Below the pieces are notes generated by a model. The model searched no databases, was not told where the DNA came from, and saw only the letters and a program-made list of their open reading frames with translations. This document shows, in pieces, positions 8,076 through 15,859 of a stretch of DNA of 64,000 nt. The stretch comes from PMG-095 sp037200885. Its GTDB lineage: Bacteria > Myxococcota_A > Polyangia > Polyangiales > Polyangiaceae. The stretch is taken from contig JBBCIN010000002.1 of the NCBI GenBank assembly GCA_037200885.1, forward strand, positions 124,001-188,000. Direction: 5' to 3'. Positions within the stretch are counted from its first letter, which is position 1, and every line of letters starts with the position of its first letter. Both the position numbers and the translations under genes were made by a program.

Positions 8076-8771
8076 ATGCAGCAAACGCAATCACTGCTAC
8101 GCGCGGGCATGGCGCCCGGCCTGGTCGCAGCCACGGCACTGATTGGGATGCTTCTGTATGCACCCAGCTCCCTCGCCCAAACACCCGCCCAGAGTGCCCA
8201 ATCGCCCAGCGAGAGCGTGCGCGCGGTCGTTCTTGGGCCCCCATTTCGGCCCACGCGGCATACGCGCGCGGCAACGAGTGGCGTGCCTCGGTTCGCCCAC
8301 TTACGTCTCGAGGCGCCCCGGCAGCTGGGAATGCACCCGCTGCTCCGTATCGGGCTGACTCTGAAGCGCACGGCCTCACTCGGAACGACGTTCGCTTGGC
8401 ACCCGCAGCTGCAGCTGCGTGCCGTTTCCGCACGACCGTCGGGGCGCCGACCGAGCGGAGCCCAAACAGCGGCTAGCGCTGTGTCCTCGGACGGCCGCTG
8501 GGGCGATGTTAGGTTGGCGACATTGCGCCTGTTCGAACCGCCGGAGCCGAGTTCGTCCGACGACGACGGACTTGCCGAATCTAGCCTCGAGCAGGCTGCC
8601 TCGAGCAACGGAGATGCACCCACCGCGCTGTCACTTGCGACGGCTTTCACGGTTCTAGAACCGTGGGTCTCTCGACTCGGCTTTGGGCTCACGCCCGTTG
8701 AACCAGGCCTCGTGGGGGGAACACTGAGCACCACTCCGGCCGATATCACCGACTCTACCGGCAATCCCTGA
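8076..8771 (+). CDS. Exported protein of unknown function
   Basis: A 231-residue protein with a Sec-type signal (Arg in the n-region, hydrophobic core, cleavage near SSLAQ). The mature part is Arg/Ser/Ala-rich and low in aromatic residues, with an acidic Ser/Asp patch (SSSDDDG), and matches no family I know. ATG 8076 gives the better signal peptide; ATG 8109 would leave a 34-base leader after the predicted sigma-54 start but removes the positive charge. Long antisense reading frames overlap it, so coding status rests on the signal peptide and the promoter. A hairpin follows two bases after the stop. Confidence 0.6.
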   Translation: MQQTQSLLRAGMAPGLVAATALIGMLLYAPSSLAQTPAQSAQSPSESVRAVVLGPPFRPTRHTRAATSGVPRFAHLRLEAPRQLGMHPLLRIGLTLKRTASLGTTFAWHPQLQLRAVSARPSGRRPSGAQTAASAVSSDGRWGDVRLATLRLFEPPEPSSSDDDGLAESSLEQAASSNGDAPTALSLATAFTVLEPWVSRLGFGLTPVEPGLVGGTLSTTPADITDSTGNP

Positions 8772-8772
8772 T

Positions 8773-8806
8773 CGTGCCGGGAGCGCGTAGCTCGCACCCC
8801 GGCACG
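8773..8806 (+). terminator. Hairpin after the 8076 gene
   Basis: CGTGCCGGG (8773-8781) pairs perfectly with CCCGGCACG (8798-8806), loop of 16 bases, beginning two bases after the stop. There is no T-run. The 3' arm doubles as the -24 element of the next sigma-54 motif. Confidence 0.5.
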
Positions 8807-8815
8807 ACGAATGCA
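8800..8815 (+). promoter_or_regulatory. Sigma-54 promoter for the 8866 small membrane gene
   Basis: CGGCACG, four bases, ATGCA, GG-to-GC spacing ten. The predicted start near 8826 leaves a 40-base leader containing the AAGGAGA site of the 8866 gene. The -24 element overlaps the arm of the preceding hairpin, which lowers certainty. Confidence 0.65.
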
Positions 8816-8865
8816 ACGCGGCAATCTGCCTAGGCTCGGGCGTCGAGCCAACAAGGAGAATCGCA

Positions 8866-9036
8866 ATGTCTACTCGCGCACACAAGATCCACTCGGCCCA
8901 TGAGCTCGATTTGCCTGAGGGCCCGGATGAATTGGTCGGTCTCACCGAAGGCGGAAAGAGCTTCGTCGGGATCCTTCTCGTAGTCGCCACCCTCGGTCTG
9001 CTCGTCTGGCTCGCTATTGCCTTGGCGGGGTCCTAG
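8866..9036 (+). CDS. Small single-helix membrane protein (56 aa)
   Basis: A short gene encoding MSTRAHKIHSAHELDLPEGP followed by a Gly-containing polar stretch and one strong hydrophobic helix (about residues 34-54) ending in a C-terminal GS. It has an AAGGAGA ribosome site seven bases upstream and a sigma-54-like promoter before that. Topology is probably N-in with a cytoplasmic acidic head. No family is recognised. Size, architecture and promoter type resemble the small membrane protein at 43931, which also has a -24/-12 motif. Confidence 0.7.
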   Translation: MSTRAHKIHSAHELDLPEGPDELVGLTEGGKSFVGILLVVATLGLLVWLAIALAGS

Positions 9037-9078
9037 GCGCCCTGAGTTCGACGTGGGAAGTGTGGCCTGATCGTCATC

Positions 9079-9102
9079 GAGTCATCGTGACTCACCTGAG
9101 TC
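9079..9102. promoter_or_regulatory. Palindromic operator-like site upstream of the first receiver gene
   Basis: GAGTCA-TCG-TGACTC (9079-9093) is a perfect 15-base palindrome, followed by another GAGTC half-site at 9098-9102. It lies about 45 bases before ATG 9139, where a regulator would act on a promoter. Which protein binds is unknown. Confidence 0.45.
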
Positions 9103-9138
9103 GAACAGCCCGAGTGCTTTCCCGAAAGAGAGCTTGCC

Positions 9139-9666
9139 ATGTCCAGCGCCATTGAGACTGATCGAAACTACTTTGCTCCAGATTCCGCCCTGCCGCGTGA
9201 TGCGGCGTGCAAGAGCATTCTGTTGGCCGACGACGATTCGGCGATGCTCGAACTGCTCTGCCTGCGGCTGAGCGAAGAAGGGTTCGAAGTGCACACCGTC
9301 GGCACTGGCGTCGAGCTCATGCGAGCACTCGAACAACTCTCGCTGGAAACATCGCCTGCACCGGGCGTCGACCTGATCATTGCCGACCTGCGCATGCCCC
9401 AGCTGACCGGCTTGGACGCGATGCGACGGTTACGCGCAGACCACTGGGATCTACCGGCGATTCTGATGACCGCATTTCCGAATACGTTGGTGCGCATCGA
9501 AGCGGAAAAGCTAGGCATCACCCTGATCGCGAAACCGTTTCCTTTGCAGGTGCTGGTCAGGACGGCACGGCATCTACTCACCGCCGCAGACGAGGGGCTG
9601 CCCGCGCCGCATGCGTTCCGCTCTCCGCCGTGGGAGCCCGGCGCGCCAACGAACGGTCACTCTTGA
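9139..9666 (+). CDS. Stand-alone response regulator receiver
   Basis: A 175-residue protein with one CheY-like receiver and no output domain. Acidic pocket DDD at 31-33, phospho-acceptor Asp83 (IIADLRMP), Thr111, and Lys132 in AKPF. An N-terminal extension of about 24 residues and a Pro-rich C-terminal tail of about 25 residues flank it. It probably shuttles phosphate or acts by protein contact. The next gene is a related stand-alone receiver 42 bases downstream, so the two form a tandem pair. Confidence 0.92.
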   Translation: MSSAIETDRNYFAPDSALPRDAACKSILLADDDSAMLELLCLRLSEEGFEVHTVGTGVELMRALEQLSLETSPAPGVDLIIADLRMPQLTGLDAMRRLRADHWDLPAILMTAFPNTLVRIEAEKLGITLIAKPFPLQVLVRTARHLLTAADEGLPAPHAFRSPPWEPGAPTNGHS

Positions 9667-9708
9667 GCCTCGAGCACTTCGGCATACGACCTAACCCGGG
9701 ATGAAGCC

Positions 9709-10155
9709 ATGGAACAATCCACCGCCGAGCAGAAATCGCTGAATAGCAAAGCCCGAACGCACCCTCGAGCCAGGGTGCTCGTCGCGGAAGACGATGACGA
9801 CTTACGCGAACTGGTTACTTTGCTGCTTCGAGCGCAGGGACATGAAGTGGTGAGCGTGTCGAACGGAGTTCAGATGGTCGATGCGTTGGCGCGTGCCAGC
9901 GTGAGGCGATTTCCGCGAGACGCCTTCGATTTGATCGTCACCGACGTCCGAATGCCGGGCATCACCGGGCTCGAAGCAATCGCACGACTACGCGAAGTCG
10001 GGTATTCGACTCCAGTCATCACGATGACGGCATTTCCCGATGAAGAGCTCCGACGCCGCGCCCACCAACTCGACGTGATGGTTTTGGACAAGCCCTTCAA
10101 GCTCGGCGATCTGCAGGACGCCAGCCAATATTTTCTGGGAGACCTCGCCCTCTGA
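9709..10155 (+). CDS. Stand-alone response regulator receiver
   Basis: A 148-residue single-receiver protein, clearly related to the preceding gene in length, spacing and the insert between helix 2 and strand 3 (VDALARASVRRFPRDAFDL against MRALEQLSLETSPAPGVDL). Acidic pocket EDDDD at 27-31, phospho-acceptor Asp79, Thr107, Lys128 in DKPF. There is no output domain. It lies on the same strand as, and between, the sigma-54-associated genes and the kinase/NtrC pair at 11.1-13.9 kb, so it may belong to the same phosphorelay; that is inference. Confidence 0.92.
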   Translation: MEQSTAEQKSLNSKARTHPRARVLVAEDDDDLRELVTLLLRAQGHEVVSVSNGVQMVDALARASVRRFPRDAFDLIVTDVRMPGITGLEAIARLREVGYSTPVITMTAFPDEELRRRAHQLDVMVLDKPFKLGDLQDASQYFLGDLAL

Positions 10156-10184
10156 TCGAAAGCGCGTTCAGCGGCCGACGCGCG

Positions 10185-10214
10185 CTCGATCTTCCAACGA
10201 CTCGATCTTCCAAC
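10185..10214. repeat. Tandem 16-base direct repeat (two copies)
   Basis: CTCGATCTTCCAAC occurs at 10185-10198 and again at 10201-10214, separated by GA, so the unit is 16 bases. The second copy runs into the stop codon of the BON gene. Probably a local duplication in the gap between converging genes. Confidence 0.85.
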
Positions 10215-10879
10215 TAATAGCGTTGCTCGACGACGAGGTGATCATCGACTACGCGAACCCCAGGCGTCGTCCGCGCCACGTGCAACACCAATTGCCACTG
10301 GTCCGGTGAGCTCACCGCGCCAAACAGCGTCACTTTCCCGCCGTGCACCTCGAGTCGGAGCCGGTTGGCTTCTTGGGCCGCGTAGCGGAGAAGCGCGTCT
10401 TCAATCGCCTTCTTCACCTCGTGTGAAGCCGGGTGAGTCGGTTTGATCGCGATTTCGTTCACCACCTCACGGACTCCCACAATATCGCGGATCGTCCGTG
10501 CGGCGTCCTCCCGCTCCGACCAATAGTCCACATCGCCCGTCAGGCGTACGTGCCCATGCGTGACCGTGGAGTGAATTCTCGAGTCGGGTACGAGCACCTT
10601 CCACTCGAGCGCATTTCGGACCGCTCGCGCGATGTTGGCATCGTCGGGCGCGGGACCTCGAGCCACGTTGACCTCGATCTCGTTGGCCACGTCGAGTACT
10701 CCCGCGACTCCATGTGACGCCCGTTCTGCGGCAAGCCTTGCGGTCCAGCTGCTCGCAATGCCGCCCAGCGTCAGCACTCCCTGATCCACCTGAACCGACA
10801 GTCCCGTGTTCTCTACGCTGCTGTCGGCGTTGAGTGCCAGTAGCACTCTTCGGCAAATTTCCTCATCCTGGCTGATCAT
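10214..10879 (-). CDS. Three-BON-domain protein (OsmY-like), cytoplasmic or unexported
   Basis: A 221-residue protein of three consecutive BON domains (about 4-72, 75-145, 150-220), each with the pattern of two helices and a small sheet carrying V-V-L-x-G and Gly-V-x-x-V/VxNxI segments. BON proteins are thought to bind membranes or shield the envelope in osmotic stress. Unlike OsmY there is no signal peptide. ATG 10879 is chosen because an AAAGGAGG ribosome site lies just upstream; an upstream in-frame start would cross it. A sigma-54 motif at 10924-10939 would give a leader of about 34 bases. Confidence 0.9.
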   Translation of the reverse strand: MISQDEEICRRVLLALNADSSVENTGLSVQVDQGVLTLGGIASSWTARLAAERASHGVAGVLDVANEIEVNVARGPAPDDANIARAVRNALEWKVLVPDSRIHSTVTHGHVRLTGDVDYWSEREDAARTIRDIVGVREVVNEIAIKPTHPASHEVKKAIEDALLRYAAQEANRLRLEVHGGKVTLFGAVSSPDQWQLVLHVARTTPGVRVVDDHLVVEQRY

Positions 10880-10918
10880 TACAGCCTCCTTTCGGATCAT
10901 GCGACCGAGCACTAGAAT

Positions 10919-10936
10919 CACGATGCATGCATCGTG
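10919..10936. promoter_or_regulatory. Perfect 18-base palindrome in the BON/kinase divergent region
   Basis: CACGATGCATGCATCGTG reads the same on both strands. It overlaps the -12/-24 elements of the BON-gene sigma-54 motif, so a repressor or other regulator bound here would block that promoter. The surrounding gap (10880-11140) also holds an inverted repeat at 11048-11068 and nothing else recognisable. Confidence 0.6.
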
Positions 10937-10939
10937 CCC
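10924..10939 (-). promoter_or_regulatory. Sigma-54 promoter for the BON gene
   Basis: On the minus strand: GGGCACG, four bases, ATGCA; GG and GC are ten bases apart. The predicted start near 10913 is 34 bases from ATG 10879. Confidence 0.75.
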
Positions 10940-11047
10940 GCATTTTGCAATCCCGCTGGGCGACGCAGCAACGGCTGCTCGCCGATCCGGCTTTGCGTAT
11001 ACCTATTTTAGACGAGCTACGGACAGTCCTCTGGGTCGATTCTACCC

Positions 11048-11068
11048 GCTGGGTCAAAACAACCCAGC
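11048..11068. promoter_or_regulatory. Inverted repeat upstream of the histidine kinase gene
   Basis: GCTGGGT, seven bases (CAAAACA), ACCCAGC: perfect seven-base arms 73 bases before ATG 11141. A dimeric regulator site or a leader hairpin; no known factor assigned. Confidence 0.45.
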
Positions 11069-11140
11069 AGGCGCGCGACGTTCCCGCGAGAAGCTCAGAG
11101 CAATACGGCGTGATAAGAAACCATGCATGGAGCCCAGCAT

Positions 11141-12577
11141 ATGAAGCTCGCCCCGAGGCTCAGTCTGTGGTTCATGCTCTGCATCACGGTGCTCTTGGCC
11201 GCGCGCGGCGCGTTGCGTGTCCAACATCAGTCTGCCGCATTCGACGCCGACATGCAGCGCGACCATCGCTTCATCGGCCGGGCCCTCGCTGCTGACCTGA
11301 GCGAGACTTGGCAGCATCAGGGCCAAGCCGCAGCGCAGCACCTGCTCGAGGTCGCGGGCAAGACCGCGGGTCCCGGCATCGCTTTGACCTGGCTGAGTGG
11401 CGCGGGGGCGGGTCGAAACGAAATTCCAAAGAATGACGTCGCGCGAGCCCTCGCCGGCCGCGAGCTACAGGACGTCATTGGCGGGCAGCTGCTCTCGTTC
11501 TTTCCCTTGCGTAGCGGCGACCGCACGGCTTCGCTCTTGGTGAGCGAATCGCTCAGCGAGCGTGAGCGCTACGTTGAAGCAAGCATCTTGCATGCCACTT
11601 TCAGCTTGGCTTTCGTCATGTCTTGCTGCGGAGTTCTCGCGGTGGTGCTGGGTCGCTGGCTCGTGGCGACCCCGGTCCGCATGCTCATCGATAAGGCCAG
11701 AAGAACCGGCAACGGCGACTTTTCTTCGCCCCTGGTGTTGGAACGCAACGACGAGTTCCAAAGCCTCGCTTTCGAAATGAATGCCATGTGTGACGCGCTC
11801 GCTCGCGCAAAGTTGGAGCTTGCTGCCGAAGCTCAAGCGCGACACGCGGCAATCGAGCAACTCCGTCACGCAGACCGGCTTTCAACAGTGGGCAAATTGG
11901 CGGCGGGGGTGGCCCATGAGCTCGGTACTCCGCTCAGCATCGTCTCCGGGCACGCCGAAATGATCGCGAACGGCGAAGTTCGAGGGCCGCAAGTCATCGA
12001 CAGCGCGACGATCATCAACGGCGAAACCAAGCGCATGTCCAGGATCGTCCGCTCATTGCTCGGCTTCGCCCGTCGCAAGGGTCCCGAAGGCGAGGCCTCT
12101 GACGTGAGCGACACGGTGATGCGCTGCATCGCGCTGTTCGAGCCGATGGCGGAGAGCGCGCAGGTTCGGCTGTCGACCGAGCTTCCGAACGACTGTCACG
12201 CGACGATCGATCAGGATAGTCTGCAGCAAGTGATGACCAACCTGCTATCGAATGCGATTCAGGCGCAGGGCGCGGGCGGCGTCGTCGAGATCAGCGCGGC
12301 TGTCGAGCGCGTGACTCCAGCCAAAAGACCCAGCGATTCGCCAACCGAGTTCGTTCGGCTGAACGTGGCCGACCGCGGGCCAGGCATCGCCTCGGAGGTG
12401 TTGCCCCACATCTTCGAGCCATTTTTCAGCACCAAGGAGCCCGGTGACGGCACTGGCCTCGGACTGTCGGTGGTGTATGGAATCGTGGAAGACCATGGCG
12501 GTTGGATTTCGGTCGAGAGTAGCATCGGCCAAGGCAGCACGTTCTCGGTCTTTCTTCCGAAGGCGAATACACCGTGA
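11141..12577 (+). CDS. Membrane sensor histidine kinase paired with the NtrC-type regulator
   Basis: A 478-residue kinase with transmembrane helix 1 (about 8-24), a periplasmic sensor of about 125 residues without recognised fold, helix 2 (about 153-175), HAMP (175-228), dimerisation/phosphotransfer domain with His259 in AAGVAHELGTPL, and an HATPase domain with N, G1 (DRGPGI), F (FEPFFSTK) and G2 (GTGLGL) boxes. The start at 11141 is preferred to 11123 because a TGGAG site lies eight bases before it. It overlaps the downstream activator by four bases, so it is almost certainly its cognate kinase and, through it, controls sigma-54 promoters. Confidence 0.93.
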   Translation: MKLAPRLSLWFMLCITVLLAARGALRVQHQSAAFDADMQRDHRFIGRALAADLSETWQHQGQAAAQHLLEVAGKTAGPGIALTWLSGAGAGRNEIPKNDVARALAGRELQDVIGGQLLSFFPLRSGDRTASLLVSESLSERERYVEASILHATFSLAFVMSCCGVLAVVLGRWLVATPVRMLIDKARRTGNGDFSSPLVLERNDEFQSLAFEMNAMCDALARAKLELAAEAQARHAAIEQLRHADRLSTVGKLAAGVAHELGTPLSIVSGHAEMIANGEVRGPQVIDSATIINGETKRMSRIVRSLLGFARRKGPEGEASDVSDTVMRCIALFEPMAESAQVRLSTELPNDCHATIDQDSLQQVMTNLLSNAIQAQGAGGVVEISAAVERVTPAKRPSDSPTEFVRLNVADRGPGIASEVLPHIFEPFFSTKEPGDGTGLGLSVVYGIVEDHGGWISVESSIGQGSTFSVFLPKANTP

Positions 12578-13950
12578 AGCCACGAATTTTGTTGGTCGAC
12601 GATGACCCAGGTATGTGCGCCATGCTGCAGGCGCGGCTCACGACGCGCGACTTCGAAGTGGTCACGGAGACTTCACCGCAACTCGCACTCGAGATCTTTG
12701 GGCTTCAACACTTCGACGCGGTAGTCACCGACGTCAACATGAAAGGCATGGGCGGTGTGGAGCTCTGTCGGCGCTTGCTGGATGTGCGCTCGACGGTACC
12801 GGTAATCTTGATCACCGCGTTTGGTTCTATGGACGCCGCCATCGCGGCAATCCGGGCCGGAGCTTATGACTTCATCCCCAAGCCGTTCGAAATCGAACAG
12901 CTGGTTTTGGCGCTGGAACGCGGCATTCGCCTGGCCGGCCTCCACGACGAGCTGCGGCGCCTGAAGCGCGCTGTCGCAGACACGCAGCGTTTCGACGAAA
13001 TCATCGGCGCAAGCCCGGCGATGACCCACCTGTATGGCCTACTCGCCAAGGTCGCCCAGTCCGACGCCCCCATCCTCGTTACCGGCGAGAGCGGCACGGG
13101 CAAGGAGCTGGTCGCGCGCGCCATCCACAACCAGGGCCCCCGAGCCAAGGGGCCGCTCGTGGCCATCAACTGCGCAGCGATGCCGGAGAACTTGCTGGAA
13201 AGCGAGCTCTTTGGCCACGTCAAGGGGGCCTTCACCGACGCGCGCAGCGCGAAAGCCGGCTTGTTCGAGACCGCGCGAGGCGGAGTGTTATTTCTCGACG
13301 AAGTCGGTGAGTTGCCGCTCGGGCTTCAACCCAAGTTGCTTCGCGCCCTGCAGGAGCGCGTGATTCGCCCGGTCGGCGGCACCGTGGAGATTCCATTCGA
13401 CGCGCGCGTAGTGGCCGCAACCAACCGTGACTTGGAAACGATGGTGGAGGAGCACCGCTTCCGCGAGGACCTGTACTTCCGCATCAATGTGATTCAGGTC
13501 GCGCTGCCACCGCTCCGCGCGCGCGCGGGTGACGTGCTGCTATTGGCGCAGGCATTTTTGGAGCGGATCGCCGCTCGCGCGAACAAGGCCGTAGTCGGCT
13601 TTTCTGCCGAGGCCGCGGCTAAGTTGATGGCCTACTCCTGGCCCGGGAATGTGCGCGAGCTACAAAACTGCGTCGAACGAGCCGTCGCCTTGGCATCCTT
13701 CAGCGCGATCGAAGTCGATGACTTGCCGGACAAGGTCCGCGCGTTCAAGAGCAATCACGTGGTGCTCGGCTCTGACGACCCGGCTGAGCTCGTTTCGCTC
13801 GAGCAACTCGAGCAGATGTACGTTCGGCGCGTTCTGGAATCGGTCGCGGGCAACAAGAGCGCGGCTGCCAGGATCTTGAAGATCGAACGCAAAACACTGC
13901 AGCGAATGCTCACGCGAAACGGCGAACCGGACGCGCCGGACAAGAGCTGA
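12574..13950 (+). CDS. NtrC-family sigma-54-dependent response regulator
   Basis: A 458-residue bacterial enhancer-binding protein. Receiver (Asp53, Lys103), AAA+ domain with Walker A GESGTGKE (171-178), the sigma-54 contact loop as GAFTDA (218-223, Asp in place of the second Gly), Walker B GGVLFLDE (236-243) and the RFREDLYFRI segment (295-304), then a Fis-type helix-turn-helix (about 420-447, GNKSAAARILKIERKTLQRM). GTG start overlaps the kinase stop. It would use ATP hydrolysis to open sigma-54 promoter complexes; six such motifs occur in this window. It ends three bases before the converging hydrolase stop. Confidence 0.95.
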   Translation: MKPRILLVDDDPGMCAMLQARLTTRDFEVVTETSPQLALEIFGLQHFDAVVTDVNMKGMGGVELCRRLLDVRSTVPVILITAFGSMDAAIAAIRAGAYDFIPKPFEIEQLVLALERGIRLAGLHDELRRLKRAVADTQRFDEIIGASPAMTHLYGLLAKVAQSDAPILVTGESGTGKELVARAIHNQGPRAKGPLVAINCAAMPENLLESELFGHVKGAFTDARSAKAGLFETARGGVLFLDEVGELPLGLQPKLLRALQERVIRPVGGTVEIPFDARVVAATNRDLETMVEEHRFREDLYFRINVIQVALPPLRARAGDVLLLAQAFLERIAARANKAVVGFSAEAAAKLMAYSWPGNVRELQNCVERAVALASFSAIEVDDLPDKVRAFKSNHVVLGSDDPAELVSLEQLEQMYVRRVLESVAGNKSAAARILKIERKTLQRMLTRNGEPDAPDKS

Positions 13951-13953
13951 CCA

Positions 13954-14850
13954 TCACAGCGCGTGTCGCGCGAGCCAAGCGATGATCGTCGCGCTGATCT
14001 CGTGCGGCACGTCCTCCGGGGCGTGATGGCCGGCCAGGGGCAGCTCGGCCACCTCGAGCGCCGCGGCATGCTCGCGCGCCCACTCGATCACGGCAGCTGA
14101 GCCCGTGGGCGATGGCTGGAGCTCGGCGGGCCGCTCGAAGCTCAGCAGTAGCTTGGGCACGGCGCTCGTTGCGAGCCAGGCGTCGTAGCGCAAAACAAGC
14201 GCGTGAACGTCGGCGGGCTCGCCTTCAATCGGGATTTCGCGCGTCCATTGCAGGATGGGGCGGCGGGCCGCGGGCCCGGCGTAGAGCGCAAGGTAGGCGG
14301 AGGCCTCGGTCTCACTCAGACCGCGACGCACGCCGTTCTGGAGCGAACGAGCCAAGAATTGGTTGGTTTCGAGCACCATTTTTTCACCGACCCCCGGCGT
14401 ACGGAGGGCGCGAAACAGCTCGGCACCTGCCGGCGTCCATTCGCTCCAAAGCATGGGACGAAGGAAGGTCTCGAACGCGACCAGGCCTCGCACGCGCTCT
14501 GGGTGACGCGCCGCCCAGTCCATGGCGAGCGCGCCGCCCCAGTCGTAACCGACCAGCACCACATCCCGGAGATCGAGCGCGTCGAACCAGGCGTCGAGGT
14601 AACGGGCGTGGTCCGAGAAACGGTAGGCGATATCGGGCTTGCCAGAGTCGCCCATGCCAATCAGATCCGGCGCCAAGCAACGGGCGTGCTCGGCCACCGC
14701 AGGCAACACCTGGCGCCACACCCGCGACGGCAGGGGGTTGCCGTGCAGGAATATCAGCGGAGTGCCCGCCCCGGCCTCCCGGTACGCGAGCGACGAATCG
14801 AGGACCGGGACGTGTCGAGGCGGTGCGCCGAAATGCGATGAATCATTCAT
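13954..14850 (-). CDS. Haloalkane dehalogenase-like alpha/beta hydrolase
   Basis: A 298-residue hydrolase that fits the haloalkane dehalogenase pattern. Nucleophile Asp103 sits in VGYDWGGAL (Asp followed by the halide-binding Trp104), the oxyanion/halide Asn38 in FLHGNPLPS, catalytic Glu127 in AFETFLRPM, and catalytic His276 in GHHAPEDVP. Asp nucleophile, Glu after strand 6 and Asn-Trp halide pair point to subfamily II. It would hydrolyse carbon-halogen bonds; natural substrate unknown. ATG 14850 gives the usual N terminus; a GTG ten codons earlier is possible. It is divergent from a LysR regulator 67 bases away, the typical arrangement of regulator and target. Confidence 0.88.
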   Translation of the reverse strand: MNDSSHFGAPPRHVPVLDSSLAYREAGAGTPLIFLHGNPLPSRVWRQVLPAVAEHARCLAPDLIGMGDSGKPDIAYRFSDHARYLDAWFDALDLRDVVLVGYDWGGALAMDWAARHPERVRGLVAFETFLRPMLWSEWTPAGAELFRALRTPGVGEKMVLETNQFLARSLQNGVRRGLSETEASAYLALYAGPAARRPILQWTREIPIEGEPADVHALVLRYDAWLATSAVPKLLLSFERPAELQPSPTGSAAVIEWAREHAAALEVAELPLAGHHAPEDVPHEISATIIAWLARHAL

Positions 14851-14877
14851 GGGCCCAGTGTGGGGCGGAGCTGAGAA

Positions 14878-14910
14878 CACTGGTAGTGATCTTTAATGAG
14901 GAGTAACCTC
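14878..14910. promoter_or_regulatory. Candidate LysR-type operator region
   Basis: Two short inverted repeats lie in the 67-base divergent gap: CACT-GGT-AGTG (14878-14888) and GAGG-AGTAA-CCTC (14898-14910). Divergent LysR regulators usually bind here to control both their own gene and the opposite one. The second repeat also overlaps the only Shine-Dalgarno-like purine run of the LysR gene. Confidence 0.45.
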
Positions 14911-14917
14911 AGCGCTG

Positions 14918-15859
14918 GTGAGCCTTTCATCACTCGACCTCAACCTGCTGCTAGTACTCGATACGGTGCTGCGCGAGCGCAGCGTCGCGCAGGCGGCTCA
15001 ACGGCTGCACGTCACGCCCTCTGCGATCAGTAACGGCTTGGCCAAGCTGCGCACGGCGCTCGGCGACCCGCTGGTCACGCGGCGCGGCCGCGGCATCGTG
15101 CCCACGCCGCGCGCGGAGGAACTAGCGCCGGCCTTGGCTCGGGCGCTGGGTGAGCTCGAGCGCGTCGTTACGCGCCGGCCGTTCGATGCGGCGACGTGCA
15201 CGCGCACGTTCACGCTGGCCATGGCCGATGCCGGTCAAATCGCCTGGCTGCCCTCAATTGCCGCCATGCTGTCCCAGGCCATGCCGCTCGCTCGGCTGCG
15301 CGTGGTCGGCATCGAGTCCTTGTTGACGCTCGGCGATCTCGGGTCCGGCGAAATCGATTTGCACTTTGGCGTGCGCGCCACCGGCCCCGGCATCCACGCT
15401 GACACGCTGTATGATGAGCCGCTATTGTTGCTCGCGCGCGGCGATCATCCGGAATCGCACCGCACGCTATCCAGAGAACGCCTGAGCTCGCTAAACCACG
15501 TGGGCGTGGAAGTGGCGCCTGGCAGGGGTTTCCGTGACCCGCTCACAAAGAGCTATGCGCACGCGCGCCTGCCGCGCAGCGTCGTCATGACCGTACCGAC
15601 ATTTGCTGCCGCTGCTTCGGTCGCGGCCGCCACCGACTTCGTGGCAACGTTGCCCCGCTCGCTCCTCCAGGCGCAGGGGCACGCGCTCGGTCTGGTCGCG
15701 CTCAGCGGGCCGATTCCTAAGCATGCGGTCGGCATGGCGCTGTGCTGGCACGAGCGAACGCACAGCGATCCAGGCGCCGCCGCGTTCCGCGGGCTGGTGC
15801 GCGGCGCAATCGTCGTCAGCTCGGGGGCGCCACGCAGAAAACGCGGCGTTCGAGTTTGA
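14918..15859 (+). CDS. LysR-family transcriptional regulator
   Basis: A 313-residue regulator. The N-terminal winged helix-turn-helix (about 4-63; LDLNLLLVLDTVLRERSVAQ then AAQRLHVTPSAISNGLAKLR) is characteristic, followed by a periplasmic-binding-protein-like effector domain (about 92-300). The start is GTG 14918; the purine run GAGGAG lies 14 bases upstream, slightly far. Divergent from the haloalkane dehalogenase gene, which it probably regulates in response to a substrate or product. The C terminus is Arg-rich. Confidence 0.93.
   Translation: MSLSSLDLNLLLVLDTVLRERSVAQAAQRLHVTPSAISNGLAKLRTALGDPLVTRRGRGIVPTPRAEELAPALARALGELERVVTRRPFDAATCTRTFTLAMADAGQIAWLPSIAAMLSQAMPLARLRVVGIESLLTLGDLGSGEIDLHFGVRATGPGIHADTLYDEPLLLLARGDHPESHRTLSRERLSSLNHVGVEVAPGRGFRDPLTKSYAHARLPRSVVMTVPTFAAAASVAAATDFVATLPRSLLQAQGHALGLVALSGPIPKHAVGMALCWHERTHSDPGAAAFRGLVRGAIVVSSGAPRRKRGVRV

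Noticed and set aside
7763..8866. Long minus-strand frame (367 codons) over the 8076 gene
   Set aside because: Arg/Ser/Pro-rich without domains or a ribosome site; the plus-strand frame has a signal peptide and a promoter. Typical antisense frame of GC-rich DNA.
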